Shown here piece by piece: positions 1 to 6,755 of a stretch of DNA of 12,659 bases. Source of the stretch: Puniceicoccales bacterium (GTDB lineage Bacteria > Verrucomicrobiota > Verrucomicrobiia > Opitutales > Oceanipulchritudinaceae); NCBI GenBank assembly GCA_030595525.1, contig JAUVDD010000022.1:1-12659 (forward strand), read 5' to 3'. Made by a program: the position numbers and the translations under genes. Below the pieces are notes generated by a model, which was not told where the DNA came from, did not search any database, and worked only from the letters and a program-made list of their open reading frames with translations. Each line of letters opens with the position of its first letter. Position 1 is the stretch's first letter.

Positions 1-1891
1 TATAACCGATATTCACATCAGGCCGTCCAATAAGGGTGGGGGGTGATTGGAGGCGGCTGAATAATTCGCCGTTTTCGGTTATTTTGGAAATGATATTCTG
101 GCCGATGGAGCAGGTTTCCACATCTTCCTGAACAACTAACAGACGTCCTGTCTTGGCCACCGATTTACTGATAGTCTCCATGTCCAGGGGAACAACAGTT
201 CTCAAATCTATTATTTCCATGGTCCCGGGATCACCGAGTAATTCCAGTGCCTGTTGAACAACCTCGGTCCCGTTGCCCCATGTCACAACGGTCAGCTCAT
301 TTCCCTCTTTCCTGATAGCGGCTTTTCCAAATGGAACCGGCTGGATTGGGCCTTCGACAGATTGAGGCGTCCACATCAAATGTTTTGGGACAAAAATGAG
401 ACATGGGCTGCTACCATGCAATGCGGTCCAGAACAAACCTGCGGCATCATCCGGTCGCGAAGGAATGGCTATTTTCAATCCCGGGAAGTGGGCCAAAGCG
501 CCTTCGTTGGATTGACTGTGCCACAGGGCGCCGCCTGGCAGGTACGCACCGTAGGGAGCATAAATTACTGCCGGCGCGGCCCATTCCCCGTTGGAGCGCC
601 AGTGGAGAGTCGATAACTGGGAAATCAGCTGATTGACGCCCGGCCAGATGAAATCTGTAAACTGGATTTCGAACACCGGCCGTTTTCCGTAAGCCGCCAT
701 ACCAACCGATACTCCGCAAATGGTGGATTCTGCCAGAGGAGAGTTGAAGACCTGTTCCGGAGCCAATGTGGACAGACCCTTTGTCATGCTGAAAACACCG
801 CCTTTTGGGTCTTCGATATCTTCGCCAAAGAAAACGACTTCGCGGCTCTTTTTGATTGCCGCATGAAAAGTGGCATTGATGGTATCCACCATTCTTGGCT
901 GATCTGTTTCCAGCGTCAAATTGAGTGATGGGGCCTTGGTGGATGGTCCGAAAACATGTTTCATCAGGTCATCCGGGTGCGGATCAAGTTCGTTTTGCGC
1001 CCGGCTGTACTCATCCCTGATTTCCTGCTCTATCTGGCCCTTTAATTTTTCATAGCCTTCAGCAGTTAACTCACCAATAGAAATCAGGTTGTCCCTGAGC
1101 CGATTGATCGGATCCTTTTCCTCAAGTTCAGCCAATTCCTCCTCAGGCCTGTATTTGCGATGATCATCCGCGCTGGAGTGGCTCGAGATACGCTCGGTTC
1201 TGCACCAGATGAATTGTGGACCCTTCCCCGCACGGGCGGCTTCGATTGCCGGATGAACAACATTATAGACCGCATCCACATCGCAACCGTCAATCAACTG
1301 CCAGATGCTTTTGTTGAGCATACCGATTGCCAGTGGATTCATTTTCGCGGTCATGGTTGAGATACCAATACCGTTGTCCTCAACGAGAAAGACCATTGGC
1401 AATTGACGTTCCAAGGCAAAAGCCAGCGCCTCAAAGAAGTCGCCCTGTCGGGTGCCCGCATCCCCGATTGTTGCCAGGACAACGTTCGGTTTGCTGTCCA
1501 GCTGGATAGACCATGCCATACCCGCTGCAGGTAAAACGGAAACTCCCACAACCGAATTAACGGAAAAAATCCCCAATTCCTTATTACTGTAATGAGCGGG
1601 CATTTGGCGCCCACCACTGTCGCTGGCCCGTTTTGCAAAAAAGGATAGAGCCAGGTCGTAGTTCTCGATTCCCCGAGCCAAGGCAATCGGGCGGTCGCGG
1701 TAGTGTCCGACATGAAAATCGCCATCTTTCAGAAGGTAACCTGCAACGGACAGGGCTTCATGCCCCATGCCCGATACGTGAAACCATCCTTTGCCCTGAC
1801 GAATCAGGCTTTGTTCGCGCAGGTCACCTGCCCGTGAGAGCAACATTGTGCGAAGTAGTTTCTTTTTATCGGTTGCATCAAGTTTAGCCAT
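1..1891 (-). CDS. Fused E1 alpha/beta subunit of a thiamine-diphosphate 2-oxoacid dehydrogenase (3' end outside window)
   Basis: This is the decarboxylating E1 component of a pyruvate or branched-chain 2-oxoacid dehydrogenase complex, with the alpha and beta halves on one chain; it is cytoplasmic. Translating the complement from ATG at 1889-1891 gives 630 uninterrupted residues before the window edge. The alpha half covers about residues 8-310. It has the ThDP/Mg motif starting GDAGTRQGDFFEA at residue 143 and closing at EDN (171-173), and the phosphorylation-loop-like ISSHSSADDHRKYR near 235-248. The beta half starts near residue 334 with MVDTINATF. It continues with GEDIEDPKGGVF (about 356), NSPLAEST (383), GGALWHSQSNEGA (453), PSRPDDAAG (476) and IIDLRTVVPLD near residue 560. 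Probably 20-40 residues of C-terminus are missing at the left edge. It follows the TIGR03790 gene by 23 bases with no clear Shine-Dalgarno. No E2 or E3 gene is visible. The substrate (pyruvate or 2-oxoisovalerate) cannot be told from sequence alone. Confidence 0.9.
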   Translation of the reverse strand, partial: MAKLDATDKKKLLRTMLLSRAGDLREQSLIRQGKGWFHVSGMGHEALSVAGYLLKDGDFHVGHYRDRPIALARGIENYDLALSFFAKRASDSGGRQMPAHYSNKELGIFSVNSVVGVSVLPAAGMAWSIQLDSKPNVVLATIGDAGTRQGDFFEALAFALERQLPMVFLVEDNGIGISTMTAKMNPLAIGMLNKSIWQLIDGCDVDAVYNVVHPAIEAARAGKGPQFIWCRTERISSHSSADDHRKYRPEEELAELEEKDPINRLRDNLISIGELTAEGYEKLKGQIEQEIRDEYSRAQNELDPHPDDLMKHVFGPSTKAPSLNLTLETDQPRMVDTINATFHAAIKKSREVVFFGEDIEDPKGGVFSMTKGLSTLAPEQVFNSPLAESTICGVSVGMAAYGKRPVFEIQFTDFIWPGVNQLISQLSTLHWRSNGEWAAPAVIYAPYGAYLPGGALWHSQSNEGALAHFPGLKIAIPSRPDDAAGLFWTALHGSSPCLIFVPKHLMWTPQSVEGPIQPVPFGKAAIRKEGNELTVVTWGNGTEVVQQALELLGDPGTMEIIDLRTVVPLDMETISKSVAKTGRLLVVQEDVETCSIGQNIISKITENGELFSRLQSPPTLIGRPDVNIGY

Positions 1892-1914
1892 ATTGGAAAA
1901 GGATCTGAATTCTA

Positions 1915-3636
1915 TTATTTAGATGAGGAGGTTGTTTGTTTTGGCTCAGGCGGAGGAGAAGACCTGGTTTTCCATTCGATTGCCAGTCCGGGATTGCCAG
2001 CATTTTGTGCTACCTTAATTCCCCGAGCAAGGAAGGCAAGTTGCACCTTTTCTGGGATTTTTGCCTTTTCCAGGTTCTTATACATGCGAAGAGCGGAATC
2101 AGCATCTCCCAGCTCAGCCAAAGTGTCGGCGATTTCCGCGTATAACCCCAAATTTATAGATCTGGATGGCGAGAGATCAGAAATGAAGGAAAGGCTGCCC
2201 GCTGCTTTTTCCTTATTATTGTCTTTAAGGTAAGACCTTGCCCGTTCCAATGCCAGGGCAGGTCCTGGGGCTATCAGCATTCCTCGAGAAACGATACTTA
2301 GCGCCTCTTCAGCATTACCGGATCGCTCAACCAGGTTGGCCTGACGGATTATCACGTACTGATCCTGAAGTATGGAGAGGGGATCTCCTATAGATGCCAG
2401 TTGTGTTTCCTGTGAAACGGCAAACGGGCGGTATAGCGGATCTCCGATGGCAACACCCTGCCAACTGAGTCCGGGCAAGGCAAAATAGGCCGCATCAGCG
2501 AAATTCCATCCATCGGAAAGGGCTTTAAAAAAGGCCTCAAAATTGTGGGTTAAGCGTAAATACGGTTCTGCCACGTTGCCAAAAGTGCAGGCAACCCCCT
2601 TTTCCACAAAGGGTCCGACCCAACCTTTTGTGGCTGAGCGGATACTTGATGCGGAGAAACTGTGCAAATGCGCGGCCACCGCACCTTCGGGAAACCGGAA
2701 TCCCGGGAGAGTAAAAGGACCATTGCAATTTGAGGCATACCAACCCGCATACAGGACAGGCGCGTCGAAACGGTCCACGGCCTGATAAGTGGATCTGGCG
2801 GTATTGTGGCTAGTGTCATAACCCAACGATTCAAAAAAGGTAGCCATATTGGCCATCCAGGTGTTGCCGATTTCAAACCCCCCTTTTCGCCCGTCTTCAT
2901 CAACATAGGCCCGACCGCGAAGTCCCTTCATTTCACCGGCCATGCTGCTGTCGAGCATGCGGATGACAGCCTCAGGGGAAGGTCCATCGAGGCGAGTTAC
3001 CCGAAGAATATCCTGAATTCTTGAGGGTTCGGCGTTGCCGTGAAGGGGATTTGGAACAAATCCCCTGAGAGGAATATCCCGCTTTAGGATCAAAGAGAGC
3101 TCCCCGTCGACCGACGCATCATTTCTAGCCATGTTGCCAGACGTAAAGGTTTGGATCAGTGCTGGATTAGAGCGACGGAACATGCGGTTCAGGTAAGGAT
3201 CATCCAATTTGGCCATCTCTCCGGAAATCGCCTGAACCTTGCTGGGAACTCCATAGCACAAAACCAAATAACGAATCTTATTTTTGAATATTGTTGCTGT
3301 TTTTCGGCCCAAATCGTCTACAGGCCCATCAAAAGCATCCACCAGATTACGGAGCAAGAGCTCACGAATTATTGGATTATGGATAGTCTCGAGATATTCC
3401 TTTCGCGAAATACGCTCTTCAACGGAGGTTTCCAGTACGATGAGATGTTCCCCGGGAATACTGCGCCTTTCCATGTATGCTTCAGCTACTTTCAGTGAGC
3501 CTGGCATGGAGGAATTGGCGACAACGACGACAGAATCGGGTCCATAAACCTGATATTCGCCCAACAACGGTGACCCCGCCAAAAGGAGAGTCTGGAAAAT
3601 GAGAACAGTAAGAATGCGCTTCACAAACGGGAGCAT
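1915..3636 (-). CDS. TIGR03790-family exported protein with TPR-like C-terminus
   Basis: A 573-residue protein of unknown function. Residues about 1-26 form a signal peptide (basic start, hydrophobic FQTLLLAG core), so it is probably exported. The core (about 28-405) matches what I know of TIGR03790: VVVVANSSMPGS near 36-47, RYLVLCYGVP at 122-131, ASVDGELSLI at 174-183, VLYAGWYASNCNGPF at 294-308, HLHSFSASSIRS at 323-334, GNVAEPYL at 353-360, and SWQGVAIGDPLYRPF at 391-405. Residues about 425-560 are helical and repeat-like (NLVERSGNAEEALSIV, AEIADTLAELGDADSALRMYKNLEKA), resembling tetratricopeptide repeats, which usually mediate protein contacts. The C-terminus ends in a Pro/Ser/Lys-rich tail. 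Its start lies one base beyond the stop of the upstream fluC gene, implying coupled translation. The family has no established activity, and none can be assigned here. Confidence 0.85.
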   Translation of the reverse strand: MLPFVKRILTVLIFQTLLLAGSPLLGEYQVYGPDSVVVVANSSMPGSLKVAEAYMERRSIPGEHLIVLETSVEERISRKEYLETIHNPIIRELLLRNLVDAFDGPVDDLGRKTATIFKNKIRYLVLCYGVPSKVQAISGEMAKLDDPYLNRMFRRSNPALIQTFTSGNMARNDASVDGELSLILKRDIPLRGFVPNPLHGNAEPSRIQDILRVTRLDGPSPEAVIRMLDSSMAGEMKGLRGRAYVDEDGRKGGFEIGNTWMANMATFFESLGYDTSHNTARSTYQAVDRFDAPVLYAGWYASNCNGPFTLPGFRFPEGAVAAHLHSFSASSIRSATKGWVGPFVEKGVACTFGNVAEPYLRLTHNFEAFFKALSDGWNFADAAYFALPGLSWQGVAIGDPLYRPFAVSQETQLASIGDPLSILQDQYVIIRQANLVERSGNAEEALSIVSRGMLIAPGPALALERARSYLKDNNKEKAAGSLSFISDLSPSRSINLGLYAEIADTLAELGDADSALRMYKNLEKAKIPEKVQLAFLARGIKVAQNAGNPGLAIEWKTRSSPPPEPKQTTSSSK

Positions 3637-3637
3637 A

Positions 3638-3991
3638 TCAGCACATCAAAATAAAGCCACCCCATGAGGCAAGGCAACAAAACCCTACGGTCAGGGCCAG
3701 ATACAATACGGCCCTGTAAAATTGTCCACTTCGGGCCAGGATTACGGTTTCCAGAATAAATGTGGAAAAGGTGGTGAAAGCCCCACAAAACCCGGTACCA
3801 ACTATCGCTCGGGACAAATCAGATGTCATTGGCATGCTGGCGTAAGCTGCTGCGAGAATGAAACTCCCGAGTATATTCACCAGGAGAGTCGCAAAAGGAA
3901 ACTCCGATTTAATCAAACGACCAAACAGGGCTCGCATGAGTGCGCCTAAGGCACCTCCCAGACCGATTCCCATGACAACGAGCAAACTCAT
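3638..3991 (-). CDS. crcB: Fluoride channel subunit CrcB/FluC (copy with canonical TTFSTF box)
   Basis: A 117-residue, four-helix membrane protein of the CrcB/FluC family, which exports toxic fluoride passively through a dual-topology dimer. Visible signatures are GLGGALGALMRALFGR at 11-26, ATLLVNILGSFILA at 39-52 (pore Asn in VN) and GTGFCGAFTTFSTFILE at 70-86. The last carries both phenylalanines of the TTFSTF box that lines the fluoride path. Length is typical. It overlaps the preceding crcB-type gene by four bases (ATGA at 3988-3991), and the next gene starts one base after its stop. Two different adjacent FluC genes suggest a heterodimer, as in many Gram-positive bacteria. No fluoride riboswitch is recognisable upstream, because the leader is coding sequence of the neighbouring gene. 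Confidence 0.93.
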   Translation of the reverse strand: MSLLVVMGIGLGGALGALMRALFGRLIKSEFPFATLLVNILGSFILAAAYASMPMTSDLSRAIVGTGFCGAFTTFSTFILETVILARSGQFYRAVLYLALTVGFCCLASWGGFILMC

Positions 3992-4380
3992 GAGTGCCTC
4001 CGGTCAACCGCTTTTTCGATCGCTGGGACAATGGCAGCAACAGCGGCTAGTGACAGGATAACCGGGAGAAGAATATTGATTGCCGCCAATCCCCATTCGT
4101 CTGCCATTAATAATTGAATGGTTTCATGTGAAAAGAGGGAGACCGTTGTGAAACTCCCGCAAAACCCGACCATATATAGATATTTCCCCCGCAGATGCAA
4201 TTGATGCTGTGAAGCGTAAAGGATTCCCAGGGCCGCTGCCCCAAGCACATTAACCAGAATTGTTGGAACCGGGATTACTCCTTCAAAACCAATTCCTGCA
4301 AACCATCGCAAAAGTGAGCCCAGCATGCCACCCAACCCGATGTAGAGAATGTCGGTCAAGTTGAAATCCAGACGCTTCAT
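3988..4380 (-). CDS. crcB: Fluoride channel subunit CrcB/FluC (divergent copy with TTVSLF box)
   Basis: A 130-residue paralogue of the next gene, also with four hydrophobic segments. Family marks are GLGGMLGSLLRWFAG (about 16-30), VPTILVNVLGAAALG (38-52) and VGFCGSFTTVSLFSHE near 91-106. In the channel-lining box the first phenylalanine of TTFSTF is valine here (TTVSLF), while the second is kept. The C-terminus has an extra charged tail (EKAVDRRHS). It begins four bases after the amidase stop and overlaps the other fluC start by four bases. The likely role is as the partner subunit of a heteromeric fluoride channel in which one of the two pores is degenerate. It could still work as a homodimer; the sequence does not decide this. 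Confidence 0.9.
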   Translation of the reverse strand: MKRLDFNLTDILYIGLGGMLGSLLRWFAGIGFEGVIPVPTILVNVLGAAALGILYASQHQLHLRGKYLYMVGFCGSFTTVSLFSHETIQLLMADEWGLAAINILLPVILSLAAVAAIVPAIEKAVDRRHS

Positions 4381-4384
4381 TGGG

Positions 4385-5356
4385 TTATTTTGCTAGTCGG
4401 TCGAGAGTCTTCTTATAAACGAGGATTCCATCGACTATTGCGGTCGCGAGTTTATCCCGATAGCTGGCTGAGCCAATATTACGACCCTCCGTATTATTTG
4501 TAACGAATCCTCCCTCGACAAGGATTCCCGGCATCCGGATGTCCCGCAACACCGTGAATCTAGCTCTCTTAAGACCTCGATCCCTCGCCTTCAGAGAAGT
4601 GAAAAGGCTGCGTTGAACATAATATGCTGCGAGTGTATTCCATTCGTCCCTGGCATTGCCGGGATAGGTTTTCCTGTCACTCGAATGCAGGGAAGACCTG
4701 GAGGTCGAGGGCTGCAGGTTTGGGGTGAAAGCATATGTTTCCACTCCAGAAACTGATGTGGTTGACGAGGCATTGAAGTGCAGGGAGATAAAAAGGTCGG
4801 CATTTAATCGGTTGGCATTCTGCGCACGGTTTTCCAGTGAAACAAAGGTATCGTTGCCACGCGTTACAGTTACCCGGAATCCCCGAGCCTGGAGCTTGCT
4901 TTTCACTCGGTTGGCTAGATCAAGCGTGAGCGCTTTCTCCTTTAAGCCAATCGATTTATTCTCTGCGCCAGGATCTTTACCCCCATGGCCCGGATCCAGC
5001 ACAATATGGCGCAATCCGGGTGGAGCACCACTCAATTGCGGTGTGAGGATCGGCTTAATATTGTGGTCGTAATCGGATTCACTTAAATAGAATCGCCCCC
5101 GGGATGCCACAATCGGATATCCCATGAAGATTCTGGTACCGTTCAGTGTCATATCCCTCTTGTTTACTTCGAAGGATATCTTGGTCCATGCTGATTCCAG
5201 CTGCATCGTTTTGTCCTGCTGAATCCAGCGGGTCTTCATGCCAAGCTTGCCAGCGACCTCCTGTAGGCTCAGATAATGAACACCCTTAATATCGAGTGCC
5301 TGGCAAAAACCCGGCAGTATTGCTATTGCCAGGAGGATGCACCAGAAATGCCTCAC
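4385..5356 (-). CDS. N-acetylmuramoyl-L-alanine amidase (Amidase_3) with N-terminal stalk-like domain
   Basis: A zinc-dependent cell-wall hydrolase that cuts the bond between muramic acid and the L-alanine of the peptide stem, acting in the periplasm. Residues 1-20 are a signal peptide (ILLAIAILPGFCQA). About 21-108 form a small domain (VHYLSLQEVAGKLGMKTRW, then TLNGTRIFMGYPIV) resembling the copper-amine-oxidase-N-like domains often fused to amidases. The catalytic domain (about 115-318) shows LDPGHGGKDPG with zinc His124, GLKE with Glu140, SLHFNAS with His193, and catalytic Glu281 in ILVEGGFVTN, so all key residues are present. Its ATG overlaps the infC stop by four bases (5353-5356), so translation is probably coupled to IF-3. 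The substrate-binding SH3 or LysM modules seen in some relatives are absent. Confidence 0.92.
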   Translation of the reverse strand: MRHFWCILLAIAILPGFCQALDIKGVHYLSLQEVAGKLGMKTRWIQQDKTMQLESAWTKISFEVNKRDMTLNGTRIFMGYPIVASRGRFYLSESDYDHNIKPILTPQLSGAPPGLRHIVLDPGHGGKDPGAENKSIGLKEKALTLDLANRVKSKLQARGFRVTVTRGNDTFVSLENRAQNANRLNADLFISLHFNASSTTSVSGVETYAFTPNLQPSTSRSSLHSSDRKTYPGNARDEWNTLAAYYVQRSLFTSLKARDRGLKRARFTVLRDIRMPGILVEGGFVTNNTEGRNIGSASYRDKLATAIVDGILVYKKTLDRLAK

Positions 5357-5988
5357 TCTTCGTCCTGTGGGACTTCGTCCTGTGGAGCTTCCTCCTGTGG
5401 GGCTTCTTCCTCGTTGTATTTCAGTGTGCGCTTGGCCACTGGAAGCGGTGACATCATAAGATTGACATGGCGACCGCTCAATCGGGGGGTACTATCGGCC
5501 TGGCCAACGTGGCTCAAGGCTTCGGCAGCCTTTGCAACCACTTCCAGCCCAAGGTTTTTGTGCTCATTTTCCCGACCACGGAACATCAGGCTCATCTTAA
5601 GCTTGTTCCCCTTGAAAAGAAACTCTTCTCCGTGACGGAGCTTGGTCATGTAGTCATGTTCTTCAGTGCGAACACGAAACTTCACTTCCTTAATCTTTGT
5701 TGAAGAGGCGCCTTTAGCCTTGTTTTCCTTTTTGCGCTTGGCCTCCTCGTACATGTATTTACCGAAATCGAGGATTCGGCATACGGGAGGTCTTGCACTT
5801 GCTGAGATTTCGACCAGGTCCAGGCCGACCCTTTTGGCCAGTGATAAGGCTTCATCTCGTGATACGACCCCGATCTGTTGTCCATCGGGCCCGAGCAAGC
5901 GTACTTCGCGGGCGCGAATTCGCTCATTCTTTCTTACGTAATTTCCGCGGTCGCGTCGTCCGCGGCCACCAGCATATGGTTTTGGCAT
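5353..5988 (-). CDS. infC: Translation initiation factor IF-3 with acidic repeat tail
   Basis: IF-3 binds the 30S subunit, prevents premature joining of 50S and proofreads start codon and initiator tRNA. The protein has 211 residues. The N-domain (about 18-87) includes VRKNERIRAREVRLLGPDG and LDLVEISASARPPVCRILDFGKYMYE. The C-domain (about 96-182) includes KIKEVKFRVRTEEHDY and LSGRHVNLMMSPLP. The N-terminus has a short Gly/Arg-rich stretch. The C-terminus extends past the usual end, near residue 184, with an acidic EEAPQ/DEVPQ repeat tail. The start is ATG, preceded by AAAGGA at 5994-5999. The rare AUU-type start used for autoregulation in enterobacteria is not used here. The standard downstream partners rpmI and rplT are missing; instead the gene overlaps an amidase gene by four bases and heads a coupled operon. 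Confidence 0.96.
   Translation of the reverse strand: MPKPYAGGRGRRDRGNYVRKNERIRAREVRLLGPDGQQIGVVSRDEALSLAKRVGLDLVEISASARPPVCRILDFGKYMYEEAKRKKENKAKGASSTKIKEVKFRVRTEEHDYMTKLRHGEEFLFKGNKLKMSLMFRGRENEHKNLGLEVVAKAAEALSHVGQADSTPRLSGRHVNLMMSPLPVAKRTLKYNEEEAPQEEAPQDEVPQDEE
5358..5402. repeat. Three tandem 15-bp repeats in the 3' end of infC
   Basis: On the plus strand three near-identical 15-mers lie head to tail: CTTCGTCCTGTGGGA (5358-5372), CTTCGTCCTGTGGAG (5373-5387) and CTTCCTCCTGTGGGG (5388-5402). A degenerate fourth begins at 5403. They encode the EEAPQ-type pentapeptides of the IF-3 tail. Because the unit is a multiple of three, copy-number changes by slippage would keep the frame and also the overlap with the amidase start at 5356. 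Confidence 0.85.
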
Positions 5989-6043
5989 CTATTCCTTTAT
6001 TTCGTTCAGTCTGAGATTAATCTACAAATAGTAGAATCCTCTT

Positions 6044-6071
6044 TTTATGCCAGCCTGCATGAGTTTGACAA
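6044..6071 (-). promoter_or_regulatory. Candidate sigma-70-type promoter for the infC operon
   Basis: On the minus strand, TTGTCA (complement of 6066-6071) is followed after 16 bases by CATAAA (complement of 6044-6049). These match the -35 and -10 consensus at five and four of six positions. The site lies in the 101-bp gap between the clpP stop and the infC start and would give a leader of about 50 bases. Between it and infC are a perfect 10-bp palindrome, AGATTAATCT (6014-6023), and a 5-bp inverted repeat TCTAC/GTAGA (6021-6035). Either could be an operator or a weak hairpin. The assignment rests on motif matching only. Confidence 0.35.
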
Positions 6072-6089
6072 GCTGGAATACAAGTCGTT

Positions 6090-6701
6090 TTAAGCTTTCA
6101 CAGATTCAACAATAGCATCCGCTAAACCGTACTCGATAGCCTCCTCGGCATTGAGATAGAAGTCGCGGTCGGTATCCTTTTGGATCTTTTCAATGGGTTG
6201 GCCACTGGATTCGGCCAGAATTTTGTTCATTTCCTCACGGAGTTTTTCCATTTCCTGAGCCTGAATATGGATGTCCACAGCGGCTCCACGCATGGTGCCC
6301 ATGATCAAAGGCTGGTGGATAAGGACCCTGGAGTGCGGGTAAAGCAAGCGCTTACCCTTGGTTCCTCCACACAGGAAAACAGATCCCATACTGGCAGCCA
6401 AGCCAACAACAACAATTTTTATTTCGCCGCTGATCAGCTTCATCGTGTCGTAGACGGCCATTCCTGCAGTGATCGATCCTCCAGGGCTGTTCAAGTAGAT
6501 TGTAATCTCCTTGCCTGGATCAACGGCTTCCAAGTATAGCAGTTGCTCTGTAGCCAGCCTTGCGGAGTCGTCATTGACCTCTCCCCAAAAGAAAATCTTA
6601 CGCTCCTCCAGAAACTTGCGTCGCATCATTTCTGACAGGGGTTGTTTCTTGAGATTTTCGGTCTCATTGGAATCGTCGTTTAAAATCGGACGGGTTTGCA
6701 T
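6090..6701 (-). CDS. clpP: ATP-dependent Clp protease proteolytic subunit, ClpP2-like
   Basis: This is the serine-peptidase chamber subunit that degrades proteins fed by Clp/Hsp100 ATPases in the cytoplasm. It has 203 residues, the usual length. The catalytic triad is Ser104 in GLAASMGSVF, His129 in VLIHQPL and Asp180 in KDTDRDFYL. The oxyanion and strand region NSPGGSITAGMAVYDTM is at 71-87. The N-terminal part reads EMMRRKFLEERKIFFWGEVND, lacking the YSRLL-type motif of canonical ClpP1 and resembling second-copy ClpPs known from Bacteroidetes and Verrucomicrobia. A second clpP probably exists elsewhere. No clpX or tig neighbours are seen. The first ATG has no clear Shine-Dalgarno; a start at the MM near residue 25 is possible but would remove the axial-loop region. 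Confidence 0.93.
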   Translation of the reverse strand: MQTRPILNDDSNETENLKKQPLSEMMRRKFLEERKIFFWGEVNDDSARLATEQLLYLEAVDPGKEITIYLNSPGGSITAGMAVYDTMKLISGEIKIVVVGLAASMGSVFLCGGTKGKRLLYPHSRVLIHQPLIMGTMRGAAVDIHIQAQEMEKLREEMNKILAESSGQPIEKIQKDTDRDFYLNAEEAIEYGLADAIVESVKA

Positions 6702-6755
6702 AATTGGAAACGTGAGGATTCAGCCGTATTCGGCAAGGCTGAGGATGCATTTTTT

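Noticed and set aside
254..616. Open frames on both strands at 254-719 and 1084-1725
   Set aside because: They are out-of-frame shadows of the fused E1 gene, whose frame is continuous and conserved across the whole stretch.
2550..2906. A 118-codon minus frame inside the TIGR03790 gene and plus frames opposite it
   Set aside because: All overlap conserved TIGR03790 blocks and have no sensible protein features.
4381..4500. Fluoride riboswitch upstream of the fluC pair
   Set aside because: The region is the coding end of the amidase, and no pattern of the fluoride riboswitch consensus (pseudoknot with conserved loops) was seen.
5989..6089. Non-AUG infC start with autoregulation as in enterobacteria
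   Set aside because: An ATG with AAAGGA at suitable distance precedes the conserved N-domain, so no rare start is needed.
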